A model generated the notes under the pieces. That model worked only from the letters and a program-made list of their open reading frames with translations, had not been told where the DNA came from and searched no databases. This document shows positions 34,037 through 46,067 of a stretch of DNA of 64,000 bases, one piece after another. Numbering within the stretch: the stretch's first letter is position 1; each line of letters starts with the position of its first letter. The stretch is from Diphasiastrum complanatum (Eukaryota; Streptophyta; Lycopodiopsida; Lycopodiales; Lycopodiaceae). The DNA lies in the NCBI GenBank assembly GCA_029204225.1, contig MU832210.1:1-64000 (forward strand). Reading direction: 5' to 3'. The position numbers and the translations under genes are program-made.

Positions 34037-37000
34037 GACTAAGATGCGGTTTTTTGGATGGGATGGAGAGAAGTTCTACATCAAATTGGAATTGGAACGC
34101 ACTTGGATTCACATCCTGGTTGGAGTGCTAATTTTTAAGGGAAATTGGATTTGGATTCACTAATTCTTGTTTGAAGCATGCTTTTAAAACTTGGTAATAG
34201 AGTGTTGTTTTCCTTGTTTCATTCTGTGTAGAGATGCTTGGGAATTGTTCAAATCAGTTTTTTTTTTTTGGATGAATAAATTGCAGGAATCCATAATGTT
34301 TTGGACAGTTCGGGATTCAGATTTAGTAGCAGGATGTTTGTTGATAGATTGATGAGGAATCAATTTATCGTACATAAATAAACTGATTGTTACGGGAAAT
34401 CTTGAATTTTTTGGTTGCATGTGAGGATTTGAGTTATTTTCTAGAAGGATCCTCTTGTATTTCATGCAAATCTGTAAGACATAGAATGGAAATGGCAAGT
34501 TGCCCATTCTTTGAAAAAATAGATATAGAAACGGATTTTGGATACATGCAGTAAAAAACCTTGTGAAACATTCTTTGGAATGTTGCTCACTGCTTTTGAA
34601 GAGTGGTAACCCTGTGGTTCGAACTTAGAAACATGCTTTGAATCTTTCTTCCAAAACTCGTCTTTAACCTTAGTGATCTCTGGACAGCTATTAATGGTGT
34701 TATTCTACTGAGGAGTTCTTTGGAAGCCATATCCATTATGTGGATTAACCTGCAGTAGAGAGAAACAAGCATTTAATTGTGCAGATGATGGGTTGAACTT
34801 TTGGATGCTTGCATGTGACAATCTCTGGTCATTACTCATGTATTTGAATGTTTGCTAAGAAGGGTAAATGTGTGTTACTCTCCCAATTGCATCAGATTAG
34901 ATTGTAGCCTGGAAACAGACCCGTTTCCTAGTGAAGGTCGCAATGTAGAGATGCCAGGTGATGTAGCTGAGCGTGTTTGTTTGTTGAAACCCTAATTGGT
35001 AGCTGAGGGCAGATGATGGCTGGCATGAGGGAGCTGTTTTGGTGAATTTAGAAACTGCAGGTAGGATCAAACTAGCGAGATCCTATAGCCACGAGGGAGC
35101 AAGGTAATTCTTTGTTTATTCTGCGATAGATCTGTCCCTCTGATGGTCGTGTTTGGGGGAACATTGAAAGCGGTTGCCAGAACTTTTCTAAAACTTGAGC
35201 CACCATCGCGAGTAGCTGTTTGAAAAACCGGCTCCAAATGTGTATGGGGAAACCCTTAGGGCTTTTCTGGCTCATGTTTGTGTGAGGCCTTATTTTTGAG
35301 ATGGGTCTTGATGAGTTAGGTATCATGCAAATGCATGGGTTCTCGAGGGGCTATTGCATGTTGCATGCCAATTATCGGAGTTTTTTTTTTAGAGTCTACC
35401 ATAGCTTTCCAAATCATGAATTTTCCTACACACAGTTGGGAATGCTTTTTTGGAATGTGCTGAAAAAATAATTTTATTTTCCTAACTGCTTTTATCTATG
35501 GGATTGATCCATAGATGGCGGTAAGGTATGGTTCTTCATGGTAATTTTTTTTTTTCCAGGCAAAGTGCCGTGTGTAGTGGAAATTCAATTTCCTGGTACT
35601 GTGCTATACATCCACTTAACTCTAGAGTTTGGGTACTTCCTGTAGATTGATTTAAATGTAGTTTTCGGTTCTTCCTTCTTGACTTCGGTGTTGCACCGAT
35701 AGGCTTATCTTGAATGATTTTGATCTTTATGATTGGGCAAATTAAAGCTTTTCAGATACTTGTTAAAGTGAATGAATGGAATAAGGTCATTATTTTTGGG
35801 AGGTAGCTCTATATTTGATTAAAAAACAAGTGTGTCGAATATCAAAGAGTACCCGGAACCAAATTTTATTGATTTTCCATTGATTCTGGCAACTTTAAGG
35901 AAGTAATGAAAATGAACTGCTTTGGTAAAAAGGGAAGTAGCCTAGCATTTACTTATGTCAATGGAATTTTTGGAGACCTTTGCTAAAAGAATTTTTGGGT
36001 GATCAAAAAATCTAAGGGAGGAAGAAAATGAGACACCTGAGTAGGTAGATGTGATAGTGTTGTGTAATTTGGGTTAGTTAAGAATCCCTATAAGGAAATT
36101 GCATAACACCGGTTTTTTGAATTTCCTAAGTTGAATTTATTTTGGATATCTATAGGACCATGAGTTGACCCTATTTATTAATGGAAATTGTGACAAGGTA
36201 TGAGAATGACACTTGATTCACATATGTATTGTGAGAATCTTATTCCCAAGAGTTGTAACTCTTAGATGGTAGGAATCTGGGAGTATAATACCAACCAGAT
36301 GGGTTGTTTTATGTGACAATAAAGCCATGTGCAGATTCTTGTTAAATCACAATTTTGAACTGGATTATTGCGATCCATTGGGAACAAATTTTGGGGGTAC
36401 TCTGGCATTTGGTGGAATAGATATGTGCATATCTGGTATTGGAAATCCAGATAGAGGTTTTAGATCTCTAGATTATCGGATAATGCAATTTAATGATCTT
36501 CTTGAAGGAATTGAATTCCTTGTACCATTTTGGATTTAGATATTGGATATCTATTGGTATACTTCAGCTATATTGAATTTTTTCCTTTTGATTTTGAAGA
36601 ATAAACTCAGGTCATTTCGACTGTATATGAACGAGGTTTCTCGTCCGTACTGGGGTCAATGCCTAGTGGTATTCTTAGATGATATTGTCATCTACTTTGA
36701 AAACTCAAGAAAATGGAGAATCCAATAGTTGGAGGTATCTTTTTTGAAAATGGTTGAAGATTGGATCCTATATTGGATATAGGATGGTCATATAGTCTTT
36801 CTGATTTTCTGATGATCGGATCTAAAAGCAAAGGGCTTTCTTGGAGAGAAATTGGTGGTATGGGACATCAGTGATTTCAAAGAGAAAATTCTTGTGTGAG
36901 AATGATCTGTAGACCAATGGGTAGTATTTACATTATTTGTAAATGTAATAGTTAAAACCATTGGTAAAGCCTATTTAGGGTATTTGGAGAGGTTATGAGA

Positions 37001-39809
37001 TATAGATCTGGATCTATCAATGGTATCTCAAAAATTCCAAATTGGAAGCCCTTAAAAGCTATTTCTCTTTTAATTTTAAACCTCTACTTTTTAGAAATTT
37101 CTTATATACAAGACAATTGGATTGAGATTCATAATTCCTTCCAGTGTAGAACTAGATTATGAAGGACTGCTTAAGTTATATGAATTCATGCTTCCATTTT
37201 AGGTTTGTGAATATAACTTAGAATCAATTAATGTTCCATTTGATTAAGTGGAATTTAGACTTCTTGAGCCCAAATGATTATTTCTATTTGATAGTTGATT
37301 ATTGAGAGTAATGTTTCTATCACTCGGGATAAGATATTTTATGATTTTAAGGAAAAAGTCCGAATTGTAATAGTATTTGATACTCGTTACTGACTTTTTC
37401 AAATCTTTAATATCTTATACGTTGTCTCTTGAGAACTTTTTAATAAAAATTATGGAATTTCTTTTAAAAGGGGGAGAAGAAAATGATAGGAATAAGACTT
37501 TCATGGGATCAACCAGTTGCATAGAATTCTTTGGTGGAATCTAGTTTGTGTGCAATGGGATCAACCAGTTGCATAGATTTCTTTGGTGGAATCCAGTTTG
37601 TGTGCAATGGTGGACTCTATCTTGTGGGAATAGAGGAAATCTCTAGTAATTATAATCTGGAACTAGAGGAGTTTTGGGGATAATGAGCTGTGAGATATTC
37701 ATGAATATGGGAAGTGTTGGTAAAGATTAAATTAAGATTCACTGATTGGCTACCAAGTACCATTTAGTTATGGATTGGATCAGTGGAATAAAGTTTTAAT
37801 CTGAACCTTTTGTCCAAAGATGTCTGTATAAGTCAGCCTAATCTTAGTTGGTGCACTAAGATCTAAAGTAGGTTGATTGGTTGAAGGAATTTTATAGATA
37901 AAAGTATGATGGTTGGAAAACTTGTGATGTGGAATTATTCACTTCAGAGATTTCCCAGATATATTCCTCATGAGAAATAGAATTTTCTGTAGCTGAGTTA
38001 CAAGATTCTCAGTGAGATATCTGAGTAACATATGCAAGTTTTGGAGGAATCTGCCAATTAATGATATATGTGTTTATGTACTGGGTCATAGTGAGATTAT
38101 TTTCATATGTGCACGATTAATCTTGTTTGCATCTACTATGTATTCCTGGTTACTAAGGTTATCTGGTGCACTTAACCTAGTTGTTGAACATAGACGTGTG
38201 ATCAAGTATTGTGTTTTACAATTACTTGCAGAGTTAACCAATCTATTCTGATAGATCTATTGATTAACTTGAAATAATTTGGATAATGATCTAAATGTGG
38301 TGTTGTACATGTACAATTAAGAGATTCACCTGGATATTTAAGATTTCTAAATCATGAGCAATTAACTTGAGTAGTTGATTTACTCATGTGGAAGTTAATT
38401 GGTAAAACAGACAGTGTGAAGAGCATTCATCGAAAACTATTTGTTTTGTGTGTATTGCTTGTAAGACACATAATTTATGAGTCATTTGGATTCATTAGGA
38501 AATTGTGTGCATAGGATACTGAATTCTTGGATGAGTATTTCTTAGTTTAGAAATAAACTTGATTCATTAGTGATAATATTCCTATGAGCTCAATTGGATA
38601 CCAGATGGTGCTAAGAATGGTAAACTGAATTTTGGGAATTCAGCAGAACATTGTAATCTCTAGATGTTGTTCTAGGAGATTGTATAAAGTTTATACTGTT
38701 AAAGATGAATGTTATAATAGTCTTTAATTACTTGGATGATTGTAGAATTTGGAACTCATAATCTGATTTAGAATCGGTTTGGAAGAATATTCTTGGAATC
38801 CAGTGATTTTCCTTGTGGAAAAGATTTCAAAATGATTCTTATATTTCTTGAGTTGTATGTTGTACATATACTCCACTATCTTCCAATGATTAAGTATGGT
38901 TTTGGAATCCTGTAAATTATGATTGACGATTCATAAGATTCTAAATGTTTATGATTGACGAATCATAAACTGATACTTAAAGATAGTTTGAAGATTATAA
39001 GAAAATGTGAAGATTTCTAAGATAATGAGTGATTCTTGATCAATTGGGGTGAGTTAAGGATTTAGATTTGTTAGTTGAACTCTAAATTTCTTTACTCGAG
39101 CACATACTTGAGATTGTGTCGATCTCACAGGAGGCATTTTCGTTAAGTAATTACTTACTTATGAGGAATTTGCTTACCTTTCAGATTGTAGTTTATAAGT
39201 GCTTGTGTACTAAGTTCGGTCTTTATCTCCAGATTTATAGGAGACAAATAAATCTATTAAGATATAGGTAATTGCTAATTTCTTGCATTTGATGCTAGAA
39301 ATGAGACTGTTAACTCATTAAAGTAACTACAGTACTCTGGTTTGAGTTATAATTGTCCGAGACTTGATGGATCTCCTAAATATTTTAGATGACTGAATTA
39401 TGGTATTTTAGAATATTTTAATATTCTAAGAATATTTGTACCAAGAAACATTATTCTCTACAAGAAATTGAAATGAAATTTCTTTAGCTTTTGGATTTGA
39501 TTTCTGAAATAAAGAAGTTAACTCACCCAGTGGTTCATGTAATTAGGATTACATGAAGGTGATGAACTTTTGTTTTGGATAGATCAACCCATTTGGAGGA
39601 TTTATATTTTAGTGTATCTTTTGAAATTTGAGTTAGTATTCAAGAGTAGGGGCAAGCAATTAAAGAATTGTTGCATCTTTGAGTACTTATTCAAATGGAA
39701 TGATCAGACTAAAAATAATGATTCATGGGAAAGATTTGAAAGCTTAAGGAATAGTTTCATGTATTCTTTTTTCTCTTATGAGGACAGAACCTGTTTAAGG
39801 GAGGAAGAA
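34037..39809 (+). mobile_element. Gypsy B internal region, heavily decayed, ending in a polypurine tract
   Basis: About 5.8 kb lies between the 5' LTR/PBS and the polypurine tract AAGGGAGGAAGAA (39797-39809), just before a 3' LTR start. Only one coding scrap is clear: 36600-36730. Patches match B' at 4.9-7.9 kb on the minus strand. Other openings (34184-34772 minus, 35072 minus, 36327, 38012 and 39570 plus) show no domain motif. Stop density is too high for a working element. Confidence 0.7.
36630..36728 (+). pseudogene. Gypsy B: reverse-transcriptase scrap
   Basis: MNEVSRPYWGQCLVVFLDDI followed by VIYFENSRKWRIQ contains an intact RT catalytic box (FLDDI) with the hydrophobic strand before it, in a short open stretch. 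Flanking frames are destroyed. It anchors the identity of the surrounding 5.8 kb and of the B' copy. Confidence 0.75.
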
Positions 39810-39857
39810 TGTTATGGCCATATTCGGTTAAGGACCTGAAATAGTCCTAATTTATAG
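39810..39857 (+). mobile_element. Gypsy B 3' LTR, truncated to about 48 bp
   Basis: TGTTATGGCCATATTCGGTT and the following bases match 33533-33580, then diverge after TAGTCCTAAT. The remaining LTR is missing, so the rest of gypsy A pol, expected beyond it, is also gone. Confidence 0.85.
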
Positions 39858-40120
39858 TATTTACAACAGCATAATAAATAAATCAATAGAAAGTTGAAAT
39901 TAATAAATAACATAGCTAGTGATTATGATTGAATCAAAAAGTTCCTTACCAAATAAGCTATAACTTACTTGAATGCACAGATTCGTCTTTTTCTATAACT
40001 AACCTCCTATGGATGATAGATCACATATATCCTTCGTTACCAGTCTTTTCCTCTTGTTGCTTCTGACCTTTTTGTTGAGCACATCCATATCTTTAACAAG
40101 AGACAAATATGAGATACGCA
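39858..40120. other. No feature recognised
   Basis: AT-rich, no motif or repeat seen. Confidence 0.5.
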
Positions 40121-40124
40121 TGGA

Positions 40125-40452
40125 TTAAAATGCAATTTTTATCTCATCATTACTAGTTGTAAAATGATGCAAAGAAGATTTCAACCTTTGGATCTCCTTC
40201 TTGAACATCTTATTTTCTTCCAAACAAGTTTTCAACTTTGTAGATTTTTTTTTTGCACTCCTTTGATATTTTCCTTGATTCCTCTTCCAAATAATGTATT
40301 TTTTGCATTGAATGTGCATTCCCATAGAGCATCAAATTCTCACGGAAACCCAAAAGGCCATTTTTGCCATGACACATATAGATTATTAATTGACTCACCA
40401 AATGAAAATCTGGATGTTGCATTGAGTGATATGGATCAATGGGATACAACAT
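40125..40452 (-). pseudogene. Coiled-coil fragment, probably copia gag linker
   Basis: The minus strand reads MQKIHYLEEESRKISKECKK, a frame change, then KLKTCLEENKMFKKEIQRLK. Charged heptads of this kind occur after the zinc knuckle region in some plant copia gags. No knuckle or protease is next to it, so the assignment is tentative. Confidence 0.4.
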
Positions 40453-40679
40453 TTTTTATGACCATAAATCTACATGCTTTAACTTTTCCTCCCTGTATCG
40501 GATCATATCAGAAGTTGACAATTTGGATTACTTTGAATTTCTTGTCCTGAGTGGAGCATATTCTGGTCACAGATCCACATGAAGATGATAAAGCTTTGCC
40601 ATCAGTACAATAGTATAGTAACAACAAACAACAAATGACAATAACAAAGCTGGAGATGTGGGCAATGTAGGTTGACATG

Positions 40680-41807
40680 GTATTTGATGCTATAAAATCA
40701 TATGGGGCATTGATGAATAGGCTACTTAAATTTTGAATCTATGGCAAAAAACGTCAAGAGAAGTTCAAAAAGGGTGTAGGATGTGTAAACAAAATTTCTG
40801 AACTTGTGCTTACATATTTGTGTCGACCAATAAGAACCATACAAAATTAGAGTGTTTGGTTGTAGGGCATAAATACACATATTTGACCAGATTAGAATTA
40901 AATTGGATACACAATCAATAAAATGCATATTTTTAGGTGTGATGACAAGGTCAAAGTATACAAATGCTATGATACAAAGGCAAGGGTGCACTATAATGGT
41001 CAGGACGTGATTTATCATGAGATGCATGAGTATAATAATGTTGAAAGTGGTGGAAATCAATCCACATAGAATGACAAGGTGAGTCAATTGCCCTTAATGG
41101 AGGATCCTAACGAGTCAAGTTGAATTGATAATGAAGATACCACTCCACCACGAAGGGATGTTTGAGACAAGACCAACATATAGGTCTACTATAATAAAAA
41201 AAGTAGTGATTTGTGAAAAGGTAACAAAAAGGATATTCTATCGCATACATACTCTTCTAGAGGTATATTTCCTAGTCACAAGGGGCCTAAGTGATACAAG
41301 AAGCTTGCAGATGACATGGAGATAGATTTAACTATATCAGATAAGGACAAAGATATATGAAGATATAAAAGGGAGAAGAAAGCTCTTGATACATTTAAAA
41401 TGATGTATGCATTGATGTCTAGCTTCATACAAAGCAATCAAGCATCATATTTTGTAGAAGCAAAGGATAAATAAATATTTTCGAAATATTGGTGGATCCC
41501 CTACATGATAAGACACCAATTGGAACCATTTTGTGTATTTGACAAAATATCATTTGGATAGTAAAACTGGAATCCAACTAACAAGAATTTATGTGTACCA
41601 TGGTTGTACAAAACACACTGAAGTGTGGTATCACTTCATTTATGAGAGACTTCTAAGTAAAGATATTAATGTTTGACATTGTAGGTGTGAAGAACATCTA
41701 GCGGATCACATATTCACAACAAACCCTTATGTAAAGATAAGTTTGAGGAGGTTAGGGAAAGACTCTCCATAGTTAAAGTTAGCTATTTTTCAAGGGATGA
41801 CGTTAGA
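40680..41807 (+). pseudogene. Copia F: integrase C-terminus to RNase H end, copy 1
   Basis: Plus-strand pieces: VFGCRA then IHIFDQIRIKLDTQSIKCIF, CYDTKARVHYNGQDVIYHEM, later DHIFTTNPYVKISL and FEEVRERLSIVKVS, which match the end of copia integrase and the last part of RNase H. Most of RT is missing or unreadable. The apparent minus ORF at 40722-41087 is antisense. The same fragment occurs inverted at 55400-56690, where the plus-strand ORF 56101-56454 is the corresponding antisense frame. Confidence 0.7.
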
Positions 41808-42180
41808 GTTAAAAAATTGGCTAACTTCTCATTTTCGTGATTAAGATAAGCTTAAGTTATGTGAGCACATCTGTCATTGCATATTTGTTATTTTTGGACC
41901 CATTAAATGTGCACTGTTTTGAGATCTTAGCCATTTTGTTTCATGCAATATCATTGTATTTGAGTCAAATTTGGATTCTTAGAGTACTTCACACGTGCTA
42001 AGAGTGTTTGATCCTAACTTTGCCTATACTCCATCATTTGATGTGAAATAAATCTTGTGTTAGAGAGATTTGTGTAGCTAGTAAGAATCAATTCACAAAT
42101 AGTTGCAAGATCTTTCATAGGAGGAGATAGTACTCTATTATTGGATCCTATTGAAAGTGTGTAGCAACATTTATTGTTCA
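41808..42180 (+). mobile_element. LTR F start, then flank of copia D
   Basis: CAAGGGATGACGTTAGAGTTAAAA continues at 55399 (minus) as CAAGGGATGATGTTAGAG.., so a polypurine tract and a (T/C)GTTAGAG LTR start lie at 41808. The match runs for about 95 bases (to GGACCCATTrAATGTG) and then ends. The rest, up to the copia D ATG, should be copia D LTR or leader, but no PBS is visible. Confidence 0.5.
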
Positions 42181-42204
42181 TCATTTGAGTTTTCTTCACT
42201 TCAA

Positions 42205-43242
42205 ATGTCTTCAATGGGTTCATCCTTGTTGGAACCAAGTGAAAGATTGACCACTTCAAACTATTCAATTTGGAAAATGAGGATGGAGTCCATCTTGATC
42301 CTTCAAGACGTGATGGACATAGTTCTTGGCCTTGAAGAAGAACCACAAGTTCTTCAAGAGGTTCAAAAATACAAAAAGAGAGCTAGGATGGCTCTCCACT
42401 ACATTAAGATGAATGTCTCTAATGAGATATTGAGGGAGATAGGTACTTGTACAACAGCCAAAGAAGCTTGGGATTGTCTCAAGGCTATCTATGAGGCTAA
42501 GAATACCTCTAGGCTTCTCACTCTTAGGAATCAAATCTTTCAAAGTAGCCGAAAGAGTGATGAGAGTGCATCTAGTTATGTTTTGAGAGTAAAAGATATT
42601 CATAGAGAACTTGCTTGTATTGGTGATTCCATCAATCAAAATGAGCTAGTTCAAGTCATTCTCAATGGCTTGAGAAGTGAATTTGATAACCTTGTCCAAT
42701 CCTATGCCATTAAGGAGGAGCTACCAAGTTTGGAGGCTCTCCAAAGTGTGCTAATTTCGGAAGAATCAAGACAAGAGTACAAGCTCTTGAGGATGGACAA
42801 GCTTTCTCTCACTCATAATGATGGCAAAGCTCTCTCTGCCAAGGATAAGCACAAAGGGAGGAGCAAGAACCAACATCAACAATCCTCAAGCAAGGACAAA
42901 GTCAAATCCAAAGACAAAGATGAGGAGGAAGATGATTCCTCTAATGCTTCATCATCCAAGCTCAAGAAGAAGAAGATCAAGTGCTTTTATTGTGGCAAGA
43001 AAGGTCATTATGCCACCAATTGCTTCAAGAAGAAGAATCAACTCAAGCAAGCCAACATTACCAATGAGAAGGAAGACACTATTGCAAGTGATGGAGAGGG
43101 ATCTCTTATGGTCTCTAGTTTCTCATCTACTCCTTTCAAGAAGGACAGCCTATGGTATATTGATAGTGGAGCCTCTTCACATATGTGTAGCTCCAAGGAC
43201 TCTTTCTCTTCTATTGCACCTTATGATGGAGTCAAGAAATGA
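42205..43242 (+). CDS. Copia D gag-protease, intact reading frame
   Basis: The ATG at 42205 opens 345 codons. Gag (residues 1-250): MSSMGSSLLEPSERLTTSNY, SIWKMRMESILILQDVMDIV, CTTAKEAWDCLKAIYEAKNT and LNGLRSEFDNLVQSYAIKEE, the UBN2-type copia gag fold. A Lys/Ser/Asp-rich linker leads to the knuckle CFYCGKKGHYATNC (about residue 260) and then the protease signature LWYIDSGASSHMCSSKDSFS (DSGA plus HM). A stop follows DGVKK at 43240-43242, where protease should continue. The uninterrupted frame over 1 kb makes this the best preserved retroelement coding region here. Downstream parts are broken, so the element is not autonomous. Confidence 0.9.
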   Translation: MSSMGSSLLEPSERLTTSNYSIWKMRMESILILQDVMDIVLGLEEEPQVLQEVQKYKKRARMALHYIKMNVSNEILREIGTCTTAKEAWDCLKAIYEAKNTSRLLTLRNQIFQSSRKSDESASSYVLRVKDIHRELACIGDSINQNELVQVILNGLRSEFDNLVQSYAIKEELPSLEALQSVLISEESRQEYKLLRMDKLSLTHNDGKALSAKDKHKGRSKNQHQQSSSKDKVKSKDKDEEEDDSSNASSSKLKKKKIKCFYCGKKGHYATNCFKKKNQLKQANITNEKEDTIASDGEGSLMVSSFSSTPFKKDSLWYIDSGASSHMCSSKDSFSSIAPYDGVKK

Positions 43243-44575
43243 ATATACACTGCAAATGATTTTGAGTGTCCTATTGAAGGCATATGGAACATTCCCTTGA
43301 AGCTTGCATCCTCTAAAGTTCTTTATGTACCTAAGCTTACCAAGAATCTTATTAGTGTTGGCCAATTGCTTGATAATGGCCTTGATGTAAAATTCAATGT
43401 TGATACTTGCACTATCAAGAAGAATGATGAGATACTTGTATTAGGATCTAGATTTGGTGGCATCTATAAACTAGATCCAAATGAGTATGTGAATGCTTGT
43501 AATGTTGCTCTTGTGAACAAGCTCTCTATGGAGGAATTATGGCATAGGAGGTTGGGACATCCCAACTATGATCAAAGAAGCCAAAGCTATTGGCTTGCCA
43601 AAGTCACTCTCCAAGAAGATCAAGCCTTGTGAGGCTTGTGCTATTGCTAAATCTCACAAAAAGCCATTTACAAGATCTTCTATCAAAAGCAAGCATCCTT
43701 TGGAGTTAATCCACTCGGATGTGCATTTCTCATCAACTACAAGCAAGGGAGGAGCCACTTGTTTTGTTACTTTCATTGATGATTAAACAAGATTCACTTG
43801 AATATATCTTCTTGCTTCTAAATCTATGGTGTTTGACATTTCCTTATTTTCAAAGCCTATGTAGAGAAGCAATTATCATTCAAGATTAAAGCTCTTAGAA
43901 GTGATGGAAGTGGTGAATATATCTCCAATAAATTTCAAGGTTTTTGTGAGCTTGAAGGCATTAAAAGAGAGTTTTCGTGTGCCTACTCTCCATCTCAAAA
44001 TGGAGTGGCCAAGAGAAAGATCTCTATGTGGATGTGCAAAATCTATGAGAATTGAGGCATCTTTGCCCAAAGTTTTTTGGGGAGAAGCCATTAATTGTGC
44101 AAATTATCTTTGCAATAGGCTCCCACATATAGCTCTTGGAGGAAAGTCACCATATGAAATCTTATTTTTGAAGAAGCCTAAGGTTGATCACCTTAGAGTT
44201 TTTGGATGCTTATGCTTTGTCCATATTCCCTTGGAAACAAGGAAGAAGGAAGATCCTAGTGCATGCAAAGGGATCATGGTTGGATACTCATCCACCAAGA
44301 AGGCCTATAGAGTCTTTATACTCTCTACTTCTCAGGTTATTGAAAGTAGAGATGTTGTCTCTCATGAAGATCAACACTCATCATTTGAAGAGGCCGAGAT
44401 CAAGAAATCTATGGATGCATCATCAATTATTGATCTTGAAGACAATCATGATGTGATGGGGTCGAGATTTGAAGAAGACTCTCCTCGGATTTTCTCACCA
44501 AGAAGATCCATGAGAGATAGAACCGAGCCTAAGAGGCTCTCATATGATGACAAAGGCAAACAAGTGGTCTTAGCA
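43243..44575 (+). pseudogene. Copia D: protease end and integrase
   Basis: Continues FYVPKL-type VLYVPKLTKNLISVGQLLDN, ELWHRRLGHPNYDQ, a frame change at about 43568, CEACAIAKSHKKPFTRSSIK, LELIHSDVHFSSTTSKGGAT (Asp 1), a TAA after FIDD at about 43785, a damaged stretch, then KMEWPRERSLCGCAKSMRIE (position of the usual NGVAERKN) and FWGEAINCANYLCNRLPHIA. YEILFLKKPKVDHLRVFGCL and an acidic linker ending RRSMRDRTEPKRLSY follow. RT and RNase H are missing: the sequence joins the 1.5-kb repeat at 44583. Same family as copia C. Confidence 0.9.
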
Positions 44576-44582
44576 TCTGTTA

Positions 44583-46067
44583 TGTGTACATGCGTTCTTT
44601 CCTCCTTGAGTGAATTATCATCAGTTTCAAGGTAGACCAGGATCAAGCTACTACTAGAGAGGTTGCAATAGCAGTCATTTCATTATATATCCAAACCCAA
44701 TGAGGTTGGCTGAACTGGTTAACTTGGCATCCAAAGTTTCTTTGGTCCCAGGTTCGAGCCTGCCCTTGGAAACCAAGAAGCATTATATATCCAAAGCAGT
44801 CTGTACTAGCTTCTAAGAATCACAAACAACAATCCAAAGCAAAATAAAGCCTCTAATACTCTGCAATAGTTGGTCCTCACAATAATTTGAACTGCAAATA
44901 GCAAAAGAATGGCCAACAATCCATGGAAAACAAAAACCTAGACCACATTGACACTCATGTTCTTGTTTCAAATGTTCCTATTGCTCTAAATCTTCTAGTT
45001 GCTTGAGTTAGCTTATCTTTCTTTAATTCCAAGTGAAGGTTGCCCTTGATGAAGTCGTTGATATGGTTTTGGACTTCCTAGTCATCCGCTCTGCTGCCCC
45101 CTATTCCAACGATACCATGTCCCGGCAATGATAGCAATGTCTCGAGCTCTTTGTTTTTGTTTTCAAATCCTTTTTTCGAAGGCTCAGAGGTTTCATTTTC
45201 GGATGACCTTATCTAAATTGGATAAATGATGACTTGGGCGTCAGAAACACATCTTTTTTCCAGGATAGGAGGTGCTGGACCGATTGTATGGTTTCACCTC
45301 TATCGACGATCTTTTTGAGGATGAAATCCCTGGCAACCCTTCGTGGTTTTGTAGACATGAGTAGCTAGGAAGCTATTTGTAAATCTTTGGCAAAAGGTAG
45401 TTAGTTGAGTGTTTATTTGCTAAAATGATGTTTTTTTGTTTTACAATTGCTCTGAATCTTCTTGTTGCTATTTCATATCCTCCTAATGCTGCAGAATCAC
45501 TTATGGCACAAAAGATGCATTGGCAATGCTTGACTTAATAACTCGTACAAAACCACTACTTGTTGATCGATCTATACCCAACTTATTGTCATTTCCAGCA
45601 GTAATGAGCCCTGAAGATTTTTTAGATCTTCCAATATGATAATAAAGCATTTGAAGTGCTATCGCGTCGCTATTGCAAAACAGTCTAACGGGTGTTGTTT
45701 TTTCATCTACTAGGTTATAGAGACTGAGCCTGTAAATGGGCCTTTACATTAAACACATAAAAGTGAAATGTCACAACACTCTTTCAAATGATTTTATGAT
45801 TGAAGGTAGCAATTAGGATGTGGACCCCCTTCCATTAGCAAGAACCTTAATATCTTGTTTTTTTCAACTAGAGCTGACATCAGTTTGGTAGTCTGATGGC
45901 TTAGTCTGAATGCCTCCTTTTTATCTTGATAATGCAACAAGGAAATCAGAAAGTCTTTAATACATTTTAGATTCCTAAAATCTCCAAGAAGAAACTAGCA
46001 CTTGTAGAAATAACGAATTCAATTGGAAGAAGACAACACAACCAACAAAGAAGTGAAACATATATAT
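44583..46067. repeat. 1.5-kb dispersed repeat, copy 2
   Basis: Direct counterpart of 27866-29420. It starts at the broken end of copia D. It carries its own mini-SINE (44696-44780) with target duplications, and lacks both insertions of copy 1. An 80-bp stretch at about 45265-45355 (TGCTGGACCGATTGTATGG.. ) is unique to this copy. Confidence 0.9.
44681..44795 (+). mobile_element. tRNA-derived mini-SINE, 85 bp, with 15-bp target-site duplications
   Basis: Insert 44696-44780 is flanked by CATTATATATCCAAA at 44681-44695 and again at 44781-44795. The other repeat copy has this site once and uninterrupted (about 27962-27976, one base different), giving a filled and empty site pair. Inside: GAGGTTGGCTGAACTGGTTA (box A), CATCCAAAGTTTCTTTGG and CAGGTTCGAGCCTGCCC (box B), ending AACCAAGAAG. 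No poly-A tail. At 85 bp it is very short for a SINE. Confidence 0.85.

Noticed and set aside
40722-41087. 121-aa hydrophobic minus ORF (and its twin at 56101-56454 plus)
   Set aside because: Both are antisense to the same copia F integrase fragment. Conservation between copies comes from the retroelement.
42265-43365. ORFs overlapping copia D gag (minus 42265-42639, plus 42818-43300)
   Set aside because: Other-frame readings of the intact gag-protease frame; no motifs of their own.
44696-44780. Functional tRNA gene
   Set aside because: Box A- and B-like motifs are present, but acceptor and anticodon stems do not form, and target duplications show it is an inserted SINE-like unit.
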